A DNA stretch of 64,000 nt from Microbacterium sp. W4I20 (GCF_030816505.1 NZ_JAUSYB010000001.1:1054001-1118000), one strand, 5' to 3'. Positions 12,081-21,697 are shown, counted from the first letter of the stretch. Translations and numbers: made by a program. Notes: generated from the letters alone by a model not told the origin.

Positions 12081-12107
12081 ACACTAAGAGTCGGAGTGAC
12101 ACTAAGA
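12081..12107 (+). promoter_or_regulatory. Direct repeat ACACTAAGA x2, candidate NrtR operator
   Basis: ACACTAAGA occurs at 12081-12089 and again at 12099-12107, an 18-bp period that puts both copies on nearly the same helix face. It ends 25 nt before the nrtR start. NrtR proteins commonly autoregulate NAD operons, so this is a candidate operator; the assignment is inferred. Confidence 0.45.
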
Positions 12108-12132
12108 TCGATCTCGAAGGGTTAAGGTAACC

Positions 12133-12849
12133 ATGACTCAAAGCCGCAGCATCCGCGTCGCCGTCTCCACGGTGATCCTCACGCTGCGCCGCGCGGAGAA
12201 CGGCGCAGCGGTGCTCTCGCTGCCGTTGGTGCTGCGCACCCGCGAGCCGTTCGCACAGCAATGGGCACTGCCCGGCGGGTGGCTGACCGCCCTCGAATCA
12301 CCGGTGGATGCCTCCGCGCGCACCCTCGCCGAGACGACCGGCCTCGCTCCCAGCTATCTCGAGCAGCTCTACGCCTTCGGCGCCGTCGACCGCTCCCCCA
12401 CGCGCGTCGTCTCCATCGTCTACTGGGCGCTCCTCCGGCAGGACGACGTGGTGGCGCAGAGCGCCGCACACCTCGCCTCCGGCCACGCTCCGGAGAACGT
12501 GCGATGGTTCGACGTCGACGCGCTGCCCTCCCTCGCCTTCGACCACGCGAACATCGTCGAGTACGCCCTCTGGCGGCTGCGCAACAAGGTCGGCTACAGC
12601 CGCGTCGCGCACGGGTTCCTCCCCGCCGAGTTCACTCTCGCCGACCTGCGCGAGGCCTACGAGGCGATCCTCGGCAAGCATCTCGATCCCGCGAACTTCC
12701 GCCGCCAGGTGGAGGCGGCGGGCAACCTGCTTCCCACCGACCGGTTCCGCACCGGCAACCACCGACCTGCACGTCTGTACCGCTACAACACCGATGTCGA
12801 GTTGGCCGACCGCGGCCCGCTCGGTCCCGAAGAAACGAGCACCCGATGA
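12133..12849 (+). CDS. nrtR: Nudix-type NAD biosynthesis transcriptional regulator NrtR
   Basis: 238-aa repressor with an N-terminal Nudix-like domain (about residues 5-140, including QQWALPGGWL) and a C-terminal winged helix (about 150-225, including FTLADLREAYEAILGKHLDPANFR). This two-domain layout is that of NrtR, which senses an NAD-related metabolite such as ADP-ribose and represses NAD synthesis. The Nudix box is degenerate (SARTLAETTGLAP lacks the REXXEE core), fitting a ligand-sensing rather than hydrolytic role. It is the first gene of the nad operon and overlaps nadA by ATGA (12846-12849). Confidence 0.9.
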   Translation: MTQSRSIRVAVSTVILTLRRAENGAAVLSLPLVLRTREPFAQQWALPGGWLTALESPVDASARTLAETTGLAPSYLEQLYAFGAVDRSPTRVVSIVYWALLRQDDVVAQSAAHLASGHAPENVRWFDVDALPSLAFDHANIVEYALWRLRNKVGYSRVAHGFLPAEFTLADLREAYEAILGKHLDPANFRRQVEAAGNLLPTDRFRTGNHRPARLYRYNTDVELADRGPLGPEETSTR

Positions 12850-14183
12850 GCATCACCTTCGTCCCGACGCCCGCGGTTCCGGCGCTGGATCCCTCCGTCG
12901 ATCACGCGATCCAGGCGATCGTGACCGGGGAGTCGACCGACGCGACCTGCACGACCGACCTCGCCGTCGGCCCCTGGGACTTCGACAGCCGCCCCGGCTA
13001 CGGGCCGGGGTCATCGATGGGCGACGTCATCCCCACCGGGGCACCGCGCCAGGGCGAGCTCCCGGCCGCGTACCGCGAAGCCGACGAGGACCAGCTGCAC
13101 GAGCGCATCATCGCTGCGAAGGCCGCCCTCGGCGACCGGGTCGTCATCCTCGGCCACTTCTACCAGCGGGAAGAGGTCGTGCGGCACGCGGATTACGTCG
13201 GCGACTCCTTCCAGCTCGCGACGGCGGCCAAGGGCCGGACGGATGCCGAGGCGATCGTGTTCTGCGGCGTGCACTTCATGGCCGAGACCGCCGATCTGCT
13301 CTCGCAGCCCGATCAAGCGGTCATCCTGCCGAACCTCGCCGCGGGCTGCTCGATGGCCGACATGGCCGACATCGACCAGGTCGAGGACTGCTGGGAGCAG
13401 CTCGCCGACGTGCTCGGCGACCTGGACACTCCGGATGCCGACGGCCGGGTGCCGGTGATCCCGGTCACCTACATGAACTCCTCCGCCGCGATCAAGGGAT
13501 TCGTCGGCCGGCACGGGGGCATCGTGTGCACCTCGTCGAACGCCGAGACGGTGCTCGAGTGGGCGTTCGAGCGCGGGCAGCGGGTGCTGTTCTTCCCCGA
13601 CCAGCACCTGGGACGCAACACCGCCAAGGCGATGGGCGTGCCGCTGGAGCAGATGCCGATGTGGAACCCGCGGCGAGCGCTGGGCGGATCCTCCGCCGCC
13701 GAGCTCATCGACTCGCGGGTGATCCTGTGGCACGGCTTCTGCTCCGTGCACCGCCGCTTCACGGTCGGTCAGATCGATCAGGCGCGTGCCGAGCACCCGG
13801 GCGTGCGGGTCATCGTGCACCCGGAGTGCCCGATGGAGGTCGTCGACGCCGCCGACGAGGCAGGATCGACCGAGTACATCCGCCGGGCCATCGACTCGGC
13901 GACCGAACCGACCACCTTCGCGATCGGCACCGAGATCAACCTCGTGCGCCGCCTCGCCGCGCAGTACCCGCAGCACGAGATCTTCTGCCTCGACCCGGTC
14001 GTCTGCCCGTGCTCGACGATGTACCGCATCCACCCGGGCTATCTTGCCTGGGTTCTCGAGGAGCTGGTCGCCGGACGCACCCCCAACCGGATCACCGTGT
14101 CCGCCGATGTCGCGGATCCCGCTCGGGTGGCACTGGAGCGGATGCTGGCGGCGAAGCCGCCCGTGATGGCGGGAGCACGATGA
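12846..14183 (+). CDS. nadA: Quinolinate synthase NadA
   Basis: Condenses iminoaspartate with dihydroxyacetone phosphate to quinolinate using a [4Fe-4S] cluster. The 445-aa protein has an N-terminal extension of about 80 residues, as in other actinobacterial NadA. The cluster cysteines are visible as Cys168 (AAGCSM), Cys328 (HPECPMEV) and one in CPCSTMYRIH (Cys387 or Cys389). Substrate-binding stretches such as GHFYQ and VTYMNSSA are present. It overlaps nrtR upstream and nadB downstream (ATGA at both junctions), so translation is coupled. Confidence 0.97.
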   Translation: MSITFVPTPAVPALDPSVDHAIQAIVTGESTDATCTTDLAVGPWDFDSRPGYGPGSSMGDVIPTGAPRQGELPAAYREADEDQLHERIIAAKAALGDRVVILGHFYQREEVVRHADYVGDSFQLATAAKGRTDAEAIVFCGVHFMAETADLLSQPDQAVILPNLAAGCSMADMADIDQVEDCWEQLADVLGDLDTPDADGRVPVIPVTYMNSSAAIKGFVGRHGGIVCTSSNAETVLEWAFERGQRVLFFPDQHLGRNTAKAMGVPLEQMPMWNPRRALGGSSAAELIDSRVILWHGFCSVHRRFTVGQIDQARAEHPGVRVIVHPECPMEVVDAADEAGSTEYIRRAIDSATEPTTFAIGTEINLVRRLAAQYPQHEIFCLDPVVCPCSTMYRIHPGYLAWVLEELVAGRTPNRITVSADVADPARVALERMLAAKPPVMAGAR

Positions 14184-15700
14184 ACGTCCTCGTCGTCGGC
14201 TCGGGCATCGCAGGGCTCACGGCGGCGCTGCACGCACAGGAGTCGGGGCACGATGTGACTCTGGTCACCAAGGGCGCTCTCGGCGACGGAAGCACCGGCT
14301 ACGCGCAGGGCGGCGTCGCCGGGGTCTACGGCCCCGACGATTCCGCACAGCAGCACGCGGCGGACACGATGGTCGCCGGGGCAGGTCTCTCGGATGCCGC
14401 AGCCGTCGATGCCCTCGTGGCCGACGGGGCGGAGCGCATCGCCGAGCTGATCTCCCGCGGCGTCGCCTTCGACCGCGACCCCGACGGCGTGCTCCTGCTC
14501 GGGCGCGAGGCGGCGCACAGTCATGCGCGCATCGTGCACGCCGGCGGAGACGCCACCGGGGCCGCGATCTCGCGTGCACTCGTGGCCGCCGTCCGCCGCA
14601 CCGCGATCGGCGTGATCGAGCACGCGTTCGTGACAGATCTGATCGTCGAGGGAGGTGCGGTCGGCGGCATCCGTCTGCTGATCGACGAAGCGGTGACCGC
14701 ACTCCGGGCCGATGCGGTGGTCGTCGCGACCGGCGGCGCCGGGCATCTCTTCGCCCACACGACCAACCCCACGGGCACGACCGGCGACGGCATCGCCGCC
14801 GCGATGCGCGCCGGCGCGGCGGTCGACGACCTGGAGTTCGTGCAGTTCCACCCGACGATCCTCGCGGCGGGTCCGGCCTTCCTCATCTCCGAAGCCGTCC
14901 GCGGCGAGGGCGCGACCCTGATCGACGACCAGGGCCGACGGTTCGCGTTCGACAGCCACCCCGACGGCGAGCTCGCCCCGCGGGACGTCGTGTCGAGGGC
15001 GATCGCCCGCCAGGCCGCGGCCCAGGGCTCCCCGGCGCGGCTGGATGCCACGATGCTCGGGGCCGAGACGCTCGCGGCGCGTTTCCCGACGATCGACCGG
15101 GTGACGCGGGCGCGCGGGTTCGACTGGTCGCGGGAGCCCATCCCGGTGACCCCGGCGGCGCACTACCTGATGGGCGGCATCGTCACCGACCTCCACGGCC
15201 GCAGCACGATCCCCGGGCTCTTCGCCGTCGGCGAGGCCGCGCGCACCGGCGTGCACGGCGCCAACCGCCTCGCGTCCAACTCGCTGCTCGAGGGAGCGGT
15301 GTTCGGCGCCCGAGCCGCGGCCGCGCTGGGTGAGCCGTGGCCAGACTCTCCCCCGCTCCGGTCGCGATATTCCACCGATCCCGCGCCGGTATCCCTGGAA
15401 TATCGCGACGGGAGCGATGGGGTGCCGTTCGGTCGCGCGGCGCTGCAGCAACTGATGTGGGACGAGGTCGGGCTGCTGCGCACCGACGAAGGCCTTCAGC
15501 ACGCGCTCGACACGGTGCGCGCATGGCGGTCCGATGCGTCGGCGCCGCAGACCGTCGCGGAGCACGAAGATGCGAATCTGCTGCTGATCGCCGAGGCGAC
15601 GGCATCCGCTGCACTCGCCCGCGCCGATTCGGTCGGTGCGCACTTCCGCCTCGCCGGCCGCCGAGCAACCGCTCCCGCACAGATCCTGGAGACCGTCTGA
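14180..15700 (+). CDS. nadB: L-aspartate oxidase NadB
   Basis: FAD enzyme oxidising L-aspartate to iminoaspartate, the NadA substrate. The 506-aa protein begins with the dinucleotide-binding motif VVGSGIAGLTAAL. It has the succinate dehydrogenase/fumarate reductase flavoprotein signatures YAQGGVAG, EFVQFHPT, HYLMGG and GANRLASNSLLEG, and the C-terminal helical domain. The ATG overlaps the nadA stop (ATGA) and the stop overlaps the nadC start by one base (TGATG). Confidence 0.96.
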   Translation: MNVLVVGSGIAGLTAALHAQESGHDVTLVTKGALGDGSTGYAQGGVAGVYGPDDSAQQHAADTMVAGAGLSDAAAVDALVADGAERIAELISRGVAFDRDPDGVLLLGREAAHSHARIVHAGGDATGAAISRALVAAVRRTAIGVIEHAFVTDLIVEGGAVGGIRLLIDEAVTALRADAVVVATGGAGHLFAHTTNPTGTTGDGIAAAMRAGAAVDDLEFVQFHPTILAAGPAFLISEAVRGEGATLIDDQGRRFAFDSHPDGELAPRDVVSRAIARQAAAQGSPARLDATMLGAETLAARFPTIDRVTRARGFDWSREPIPVTPAAHYLMGGIVTDLHGRSTIPGLFAVGEAARTGVHGANRLASNSLLEGAVFGARAAAALGEPWPDSPPLRSRYSTDPAPVSLEYRDGSDGVPFGRAALQQLMWDEVGLLRTDEGLQHALDTVRAWRSDASAPQTVAEHEDANLLLIAEATASAALARADSVGAHFRLAGRRATAPAQILETV

Positions 15701-16551
15701 TGCTCACCTCCGCCATTCTCGCTCGCGTCGTCGGCGCCGCCCTCGAAGAAGACGCTCCCTGGGGCGATCTGACGAGCACGACCCTGCTTCCCGCAGAGGC
15801 GACGGCCACGGCCGACCTCGTCGCACGAGAGGCCGGCGTCTTCAGCGGCGGCGCGGTCTTCGCCGCCGCGTTCGCTCTCACGGATGCCACTCTCGTCGTC
15901 GACCTGCACGTCGGCGACGGCGACGAGTTCTCCCCGGGCGACGTGCTCGCCTCCGTCTCGGGCTCGGCGCGCAGCATCCTCACCGCCGAGCGTGTCGCGC
16001 TGAACTTCACGCAGCGGATGAGCGGCATCGCGACACTCACTGCCGCCTACGTCCGCGCGATCGACGGCACCGGCGCGAGGATCGCCGACACCCGCAAGAC
16101 GACACCGGGACTTCGCGCCTTCGAACGGCACGCCGTCATCTCGGGCGGCGCCCGCAACCATCGCTACTCGCTGTCCGACGCCGTGATGGCGAAGGACAAC
16201 CACCTCGCCGTGCTGAAGCGCTCCGGTGCCGACCTCGCCACGGCGTTGCGCGATGCGCTGTCGCGCCTGCCGCACACCACGCACGTGGTGGTCGAGGTCG
16301 ACCGCCTCGACCAGATCCCCGCCGTCCTCGACGGCGGAGCGCACACGGTGCTGCTCGACAACTTCTCGCTCGACGACCTGCGCGCGGGCGTCGCCCTGAT
16401 CGGTGACCGCGCCACGGTCGAGGCCTCCGGCGGTGTGAACCTCGACACCGTGCGCGGCATCGCAGAGACCGGAGTCGACGTGATCTCGGTCGGCGCGCTG
16501 ACCCACTCCGCACGGGCGCTCGACCTCGGCCTGGATCTGCGGATCGACTGA
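15700..16551 (+). CDS. nadC: Nicotinate-nucleotide pyrophosphorylase (carboxylating), NadC
   Basis: Converts quinolinate and PRPP to nicotinate mononucleotide, completing the de novo branch encoded here. 283 aa is the normal length. Diagnostic stretches are ERVALNFTQRMSGIAT, ADTRKTTPGLR, GGARNHRYSL and VMAKDNH, and near the C-terminus EASGGVNLDTV and ISVGALTHS. The start codon shares its A with the nadB stop. No own promoter is seen; it is the fourth gene of the nrtR operon. Confidence 0.97.
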   Translation: MLTSAILARVVGAALEEDAPWGDLTSTTLLPAEATATADLVAREAGVFSGGAVFAAAFALTDATLVVDLHVGDGDEFSPGDVLASVSGSARSILTAERVALNFTQRMSGIATLTAAYVRAIDGTGARIADTRKTTPGLRAFERHAVISGGARNHRYSLSDAVMAKDNHLAVLKRSGADLATALRDALSRLPHTTHVVVEVDRLDQIPAVLDGGAHTVLLDNFSLDDLRAGVALIGDRATVEASGGVNLDTVRGIAETGVDVISVGALTHSARALDLGLDLRID

Positions 16552-16556
16552 GCACC

Positions 16557-17693
16557 GTGCTGTACGTCGATCACGCCGCCACATCCCCGGTGCGCCCGGA
16601 GGTGCTCGAGGCGATGCGCCCCTATCTCACCGGCGTGTTCGGCAACCCGTCGAGCCATCACACCGCCGGTGAGGCTGCGGCGAGCGCGCTCGACGACGCA
16701 CGTTCGAGGGTCGCGCGAGTGCTGGGCATGCGCACCGGCGACGTGGTGTTCACGGCCGGGGGCACCGAGGCGAACAACCTCGCCGTGAAGGGCATCGTCC
16801 TCGCGGCCTTGGCTGCCGGCCGACGGCACCTCGTGGTCTCCCCCATCGAGCACGAATCGATCCTGGAGTCGGCGGAGTACCTGCGCCGCTTCCACGCGGT
16901 CGAGGTGACCATGGTCCCGGTCGACGACGCGGGACGCATCCGCCCCGCGCTCCTCGCCGAGGCGATCCGGGAGGACACCGCCCTCGTCTCCGTCGGGCAT
17001 GCGAACAACGAGATCGGGACGATCCAGGATGCTGCGGCGCTGGCAGAGGTCGCCCACGCCCACGGAGTTCCGGTGCACCTGGATGCCGTGCAGTCCGCGG
17101 GGTGGCTGTCCCTGCAGGGGCTCGGGGCCGACGCCGTCTCGATCGCGGGTCACAAACTCGGGGCACCCAAGGGCATCGGTGCGCTGGCCGTGCGCGGCCG
17201 CGTTCCTCTGGAGCCACTGCTGCACGGCGGCGGCCAGGAGCGGGGGCGTCGATCGGGCACGGAGAACGTGGCCGGAGCGGTCGCGCTGGCGACCGCGCTG
17301 GAGCTGGCCGAAGCCGACCGCGAGGCCTTCTCGAACGCGGTCGGCGCCGCGACAGCACGATTCATCGCCGGGGTGCTGCAACGCATCCCGCAGGCCGCGC
17401 TCACCGGCGATCCCGTGCACCGGTTGCCCGGAACGGCGAGCTTCACCTTCGCCGGGACCAGCGGCGAGTCGGTCCTGCTCGAACTGGAACGGCGAGGGGT
17501 CATCTCGTCGAGCGGCTCGGCGTGCGCGGCCGGCAGCGACGAGCCGTCGCACGTGCTGCTCGCCTGCGGCATCCCGCCCGAGGTCGCGCAGACCTCGGTG
17601 CGCTTCACCTTCGGACGGCACCCCCTCGCCGGTGATGACCCCGAACGTCTCGCCGCCCTCGTCGCGGACTCGGTGCACGCCGTCTCCGCCTGA
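16557..17693 (+). CDS. Cysteine desulfurase (NifS/IscS-like), last gene of the nad operon
   Basis: PLP enzyme releasing sulfur from cysteine. 378 aa. The PLP lysine is Lys200 (SIAGHKLGAPKG) and the persulfide cysteine is Cys323 (SSSGSACAAGS). Its start GTG is 5 nt after the nadC stop, so it is almost certainly co-transcribed. The likely job is sulfur supply for the [4Fe-4S] cluster of NadA; desulfurases in NAD operons are known in other bacteria (NadF/NifS-type). That role here is inferred from position. Confidence 0.9.
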   Translation: MLYVDHAATSPVRPEVLEAMRPYLTGVFGNPSSHHTAGEAAASALDDARSRVARVLGMRTGDVVFTAGGTEANNLAVKGIVLAALAAGRRHLVVSPIEHESILESAEYLRRFHAVEVTMVPVDDAGRIRPALLAEAIREDTALVSVGHANNEIGTIQDAAALAEVAHAHGVPVHLDAVQSAGWLSLQGLGADAVSIAGHKLGAPKGIGALAVRGRVPLEPLLHGGGQERGRRSGTENVAGAVALATALELAEADREAFSNAVGAATARFIAGVLQRIPQAALTGDPVHRLPGTASFTFAGTSGESVLLELERRGVISSSGSACAAGSDEPSHVLLACGIPPEVAQTSVRFTFGRHPLAGDDPERLAALVADSVHAVSA

Positions 17694-17704
17694 CTTCTCG
17701 GCCA

Positions 17705-17710
17705 TAGACT
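17705..17710 (+). promoter_or_regulatory. Leaderless-type -10 box (TAGACT) for the glycosyltransferase gene
   Basis: TAGACT, six bases, then the GTG start; there is no ribosome-binding site. Transcription would begin at or next to the start codon. Confidence 0.55.
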
Positions 17711-17716
17711 CGCCTG

Positions 17717-18664
17717 GTGACCGCCCCTGCACCGATCGTGACGATGATCGTCCCCGGACGCGACATCGCGACATTCGCTCCGGCCGCCCTCGACTCGCTG
17801 CGTGCACAGAGCGAGCACCGCTGGCGGGCGATCCTGGTCGACGACGGCTCCACCGACGCCACCGGCTCGATCTTCGCCGATGCGGCGCGCTCCGATCCGC
17901 GCTTCACGGTGGTCCGGCATGAATCGTCACGGGGTCTCGGCGCCGCCCGCAATGCCGGCCTCGCGCTCGTCGACACCCCGTACGTCGGTTTTCTCGACGG
18001 TGACGACGAGCTCACTCCCGACGCCCTCGCGCGCCTGACCGCGACGCTCGACGAGACGGGGAGCGACTTCGTGGCCGGCGCGTATGTGCGCCTGCGCCCG
18101 CACGGCGACACGTACACCGCCGGTCGCGTGCAGCCCTGGGTCGCGGCGGCGACCGATCCGGCACGGTCGAGGACCACGCTCGCGCACCACCCCAGGGCCG
18201 TCTCGAACATCGTCGCCTGGTCGAAGGTCAGCCGCACCACATTCTGGAGCGACCTGCGGTTCCCGGAGGGCGTCGCCTACGAGGATCAGATCGTCGCCCA
18301 GGAGATGTACACCCGTGCGCGGTCGTTCGACGTGATCCCCGACGTCGTGGTGCGGTGGCGCATCCGCCCCGACGGGACGTCGATCACGCAGGGCAAGTCG
18401 CAGCTGCCGGTGCTGCGCGACTACCTCGGCGCCCTCCGCGGCGGCATCCGGGTCCTGCAGGATGCCGGGGAGAGCCCGGCCGTGACCGCTCGGCTCGACC
18501 TCATCCTGGCGATGGACGTGCCGTCACTGCTCGACATCGCCGCCAGCCATGACGACCCGGCGTACGCCGCGGAGGTCGCCGGGTTCATCGACGAGCTGCA
18601 GGCGCTCCCCGAATACGCCGATACCTCGCCCGATGAGGCCATCGCGGCGGCCCTCTCCTGGTGA
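17717..18664 (+). CDS. Glycosyltransferase family 2 protein
   Basis: 315-aa cytoplasmic glycosyltransferase with a GT-A fold. It has the N-terminal nucleotide-sugar motif ILVDDGSTDATG, then RGLGAARNAGLAL, and the metal-binding acidic motif FLDGDDELTP near residue 95. There are no membrane segments. Acceptor and sugar are unknown; similar proteins make cell-wall or surface polysaccharides. The GTG start lacks a ribosome-binding site but has a TAGACT box 6 nt upstream. Its stop overlaps the next gene start (GTGA), so the two form a small operon. Confidence 0.85.
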   Translation: MTAPAPIVTMIVPGRDIATFAPAALDSLRAQSEHRWRAILVDDGSTDATGSIFADAARSDPRFTVVRHESSRGLGAARNAGLALVDTPYVGFLDGDDELTPDALARLTATLDETGSDFVAGAYVRLRPHGDTYTAGRVQPWVAAATDPARSRTTLAHHPRAVSNIVAWSKVSRTTFWSDLRFPEGVAYEDQIVAQEMYTRARSFDVIPDVVVRWRIRPDGTSITQGKSQLPVLRDYLGALRGGIRVLQDAGESPAVTARLDLILAMDVPSLLDIAASHDDPAYAAEVAGFIDELQALPEYADTSPDEAIAAALSW

Positions 18665-19458
18665 CCGAAGGACCGGTGAAACCCATGAACGACTACCTCG
18701 ACTCGCTCTTCTCGCTGGAGGGCCGCACCGCGATCGTGACCGGCGGCAGCTCGGGCATCGGCCGCGGCATCGCCACCGCCCTCGCCCGTGCCGGAGCCTC
18801 GACAGTCATCGTCGCGCGCGGCGCCGAACGCATCGACCAGACCGTCCGCGAGCTCGAGGCGAGCGGATGCCGCGCCGCCGGCGTCATCGGCGACCTCGGC
18901 ACCCGTGCCGGCATCCGCTCCGTCGCCGAGGCAGCGACCGAGCCCTTCGGCGAACCCGACATCCTGGTCAACTCGGCCGGCATCAACATCCGGCCGTCCT
19001 ATGCCGAGATCACCGAGGACGACTGGGACGCCACCATGACGGTGAACGCCCTGGCCCCGTTCCTGCTGGGCCAGCGCTACGCACCCGGAATGGTCGAACG
19101 AGGGTACGGCCGACTGATCCACATCAGCTCGCAGCAGGCGCACCGGGCCTTCGTCGGCAGTGGGATCTACGGCGCGTCGAAAGGCGCCCTGGAGTCGCTG
19201 ATGCGCTCGGAGGCCGAGGCATGGGGCGGCACCGGGGTCACCAGCAACACCCTCGTCCCCGGTTTCGTGCTCACGCCACTGAACGCCCGGCTGCAGCAGG
19301 ACCCCGAGAAGATCGCGGCGCTCGCCGCTCGGACGATGATCGGCCGCAACGGCCTACCGAGCGACTTCGCCGGTGCGGCGGTGTTCCTCGCCGGAGCCGG
19401 GTCGGCATACGTCACCGGCCATTCGCTCTTCGTCGACGGCGGGCTCTCCGTCCACTGA
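18661..19458 (+). CDS. SDR family oxidoreductase
   Basis: Classical short-chain dehydrogenase, 265 aa from the GTG that overlaps the previous stop; an ATG at 18685 is an alternative start (257 aa). The NAD(P)-binding motif is TGGSSGIG, the structural motif NSAG, the catalytic pair lies in YGASKGAL preceded by HISSQQ, and the C-terminus is the typical FVDGGLSVH. The closest groups by look are gluconate 5-dehydrogenase-like SDRs, but the substrate cannot be assigned. Confidence 0.86.
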   Translation: MTEGPVKPMNDYLDSLFSLEGRTAIVTGGSSGIGRGIATALARAGASTVIVARGAERIDQTVRELEASGCRAAGVIGDLGTRAGIRSVAEAATEPFGEPDILVNSAGINIRPSYAEITEDDWDATMTVNALAPFLLGQRYAPGMVERGYGRLIHISSQQAHRAFVGSGIYGASKGALESLMRSEAEAWGGTGVTSNTLVPGFVLTPLNARLQQDPEKIAALAARTMIGRNGLPSDFAGAAVFLAGAGSAYVTGHSLFVDGGLSVH

Positions 19459-19475
19459 CCCGGGATCGGGGCTGC

Positions 19476-21536
19476 TCAGTTCTCCGGCGGATAGACCCGC
19501 TCGTCGATGCGCGGTTCGGCGAGAAGCGGCACCGAGGCGGTGAGCGCGGCGACGGCATCGGCTCCTGCGGAGTCATCCGGCGCGCGATCGGCCCGCCGGT
19601 CGGTGAGCGCCGCGCCGACACCCCCGGAGACCGGCCCTTCGGCTGCGACCTCGCTCGCAAGCACGCGGGAGGCCGCGACCTGCTGCGCCGCGAGCTCGGC
19701 GTAGAGACCGCCCTGTGCGAGGAGCTCGGCATGGGTGCCAGACTCGACGATCCGCCCCGCCTCGACCACGTGGATGACATCGGCGCCCATGACCGTCGAG
19801 AGCCGGTGCGCGATCGACAGCGTCGTGCGCCCCTTCGCCGCCTCGTCGAGCGCTTCCTGGACCACCCGCTCCGACACGGTGTCCAACGCCGATGTCGCCT
19901 CGTCGAGGAGCAGCACGGGCGGGTCCTTGAGCAGCACCCTCGCGATGGCGATGCGCTGCTTCTCGCCGCCCGAGAGCCGGTACCCGCGTTCGCCGACGAC
20001 GGTGTCGTAGGCGTTCTCGAACCCCGCGATGATGTGATGGATGTTGGCCGCGGTGCAGGCCTCGATCAACTCGGCCTCGGTCGCTCCGGGCTTCGCGTAC
20101 AGCAGGTTCTCCCGGATCGTCGCGTGGAAGAGATACGTCTCCTGCGACACGATGCCGATGTGGTCGATGATCGATTCCTGGGTGAGCGAGCGCACGTCCG
20201 CTCCCGCGAACAGCACGGCGCCGCCCTTGGCCTCGTACAGCCGGGGCGCGAGGTACAGGATCGTGGTCTTCCCGGCGCCGGAAGGCCCGACGAAGGCGAC
20301 GTGCTGCCCCGGTTCGGCGACGAAGGACACGTGATCGAGCGTCGGGCGCGAGTCCGGCGCGGCATCCGGATAGCGGAAGACGACGTCGGCGAACTCGATG
20401 CGCCCCCGCGGTCCTGGGGCCTCGCCGACTGTGATCGCGTCGGGCGCATCCTGGATCTCCGGCACCAGGTCGAGGTACTCGAAGATGCGCGCGAACAGTG
20501 CGGACGAGGTCTGCAGATCGAGCGACACCCGCATCAGGCCCATCAGCGGCATCAGCAGCCGGGCCTGCACGGTGGTGAAGGCGACAACGGTTCCCGCGGT
20601 GATCGCATCCGTGCCGCCGTCGATCAGGTAGCCCGAGACGAGATAGATGACCGCGGGCACGCTGGCCATCAGCACCTGCACGACCGCGAAGAATCCCTGG
20701 CCGCTCATGGCCCGCCGCACCTGCAGCCGCACCTGATTGCGATTCTCGGACTGGTAGCGCTCCGACTCGGTGCGCTGGCGGTTGAACGCCTTCGACAGCA
20801 GCATCCCCGAGACGCTCAGCGTCTCCTGCGTGATCGAGGTGAGCTCCGACAGCGACTCCTGCGTCTCGCCCGCGATCCGCGCGCGCACCTGCCCCACGCG
20901 ACGCTGCACGAAGATGAGGAACGGCATCATCACGACGGCGATCAGTGTCAGCCGCCAGTCGATCAGGATCATCGCGACGAGCGAGGCCGCGACCGTCACC
21001 ACGTTGCCCAGGATGCTCGTGACGGTGTTCGTCAGCACGCCCGAGACGCCGCCCACGTCGTTCTGCAGTCGCGACTGGATGACGCCCGTCTTGGTGCGGG
21101 TGAAGAATCCGAGTTCCATCGCCTGCAGATGCTCGAACAGCCGCACCCGCAGGTCGCCCGTGACACTGTTGCCCACTGTCGCGGTCAGCCACGTCTGCCC
21201 GACGCCGAGCACCGCGGAGAACAGGAACAGCGCGACAATCGCGCCGACGAGCCAGCCCAGCACCTCGAGATGCGGGCCACCGCCTTCCACGGGGAAAAGC
21301 GCGTCGTCGAAGATGCGCTGCACGATCAGCGGAGGGATCACCGCGATGGCCGCGCCGACCACCACGAGGATGCCGGTGAAGAAGATGCGCCACCGATAGG
21401 CGCGGAAGAGGGCGATCACCCGGCCGCCGAGTCCGGGGATGCGGGGGGCCTCGGCGTTGAGCCTGCGCTGCGCATCCTCGTCGACACCCCGGAAGCCGCC
21501 GCCGTGTCCTCCGCCTCTGCCGCCGCCCATGCTCAT
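19476..21536 (-). CDS. ABC exporter, fused membrane and ATPase domains
   Basis: 686-aa half-transporter of the MsbA/LmrA/BmrA type. A Gly/His-rich N-terminal tail precedes six membrane segments (about residues 35-330) and a nucleotide-binding domain. That domain has Walker A GPSGAGKTT, signature LSGGEKQRIAIARV, Walker B VLLLDEATSALD and H-loop IAHRLS. The start ATG (21534-21536) precedes the glycine-rich tail; the open frame runs further upstream but those codons look non-coding. It probably acts as a homodimer. The divergently transcribed MFS pump 161 bp away suggests a paired efflux locus. Confidence 0.9.
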   Translation of the reverse strand: MSMGGGRGGGHGGGFRGVDEDAQRRLNAEAPRIPGLGGRVIALFRAYRWRIFFTGILVVVGAAIAVIPPLIVQRIFDDALFPVEGGGPHLEVLGWLVGAIVALFLFSAVLGVGQTWLTATVGNSVTGDLRVRLFEHLQAMELGFFTRTKTGVIQSRLQNDVGGVSGVLTNTVTSILGNVVTVAASLVAMILIDWRLTLIAVVMMPFLIFVQRRVGQVRARIAGETQESLSELTSITQETLSVSGMLLSKAFNRQRTESERYQSENRNQVRLQVRRAMSGQGFFAVVQVLMASVPAVIYLVSGYLIDGGTDAITAGTVVAFTTVQARLLMPLMGLMRVSLDLQTSSALFARIFEYLDLVPEIQDAPDAITVGEAPGPRGRIEFADVVFRYPDAAPDSRPTLDHVSFVAEPGQHVAFVGPSGAGKTTILYLAPRLYEAKGGAVLFAGADVRSLTQESIIDHIGIVSQETYLFHATIRENLLYAKPGATEAELIEACTAANIHHIIAGFENAYDTVVGERGYRLSGGEKQRIAIARVLLKDPPVLLLDEATSALDTVSERVVQEALDEAAKGRTTLSIAHRLSTVMGADVIHVVEAGRIVESGTHAELLAQGGLYAELAAQQVAASRVLASEVAAEGPVSGGVGAALTDRRADRAPDDSAGADAVAALTASVPLLAEPRIDERVYPPEN

Positions 21537-21697
21537 TTCGCCAGCGTACTCAGCCCGGAGACAGCGAGGGCCGCAGCATCCGCTCAGAGCGGATCTCGAC
21601 GAGTTCGGAATGAAATGTCGGAAGCTGTGGTTACGCTGAAAGACTCTCGCGATCTCTCGCGCCATCCCCCTTTCTTCTTCTGCTCAGGAGGCCGCCT

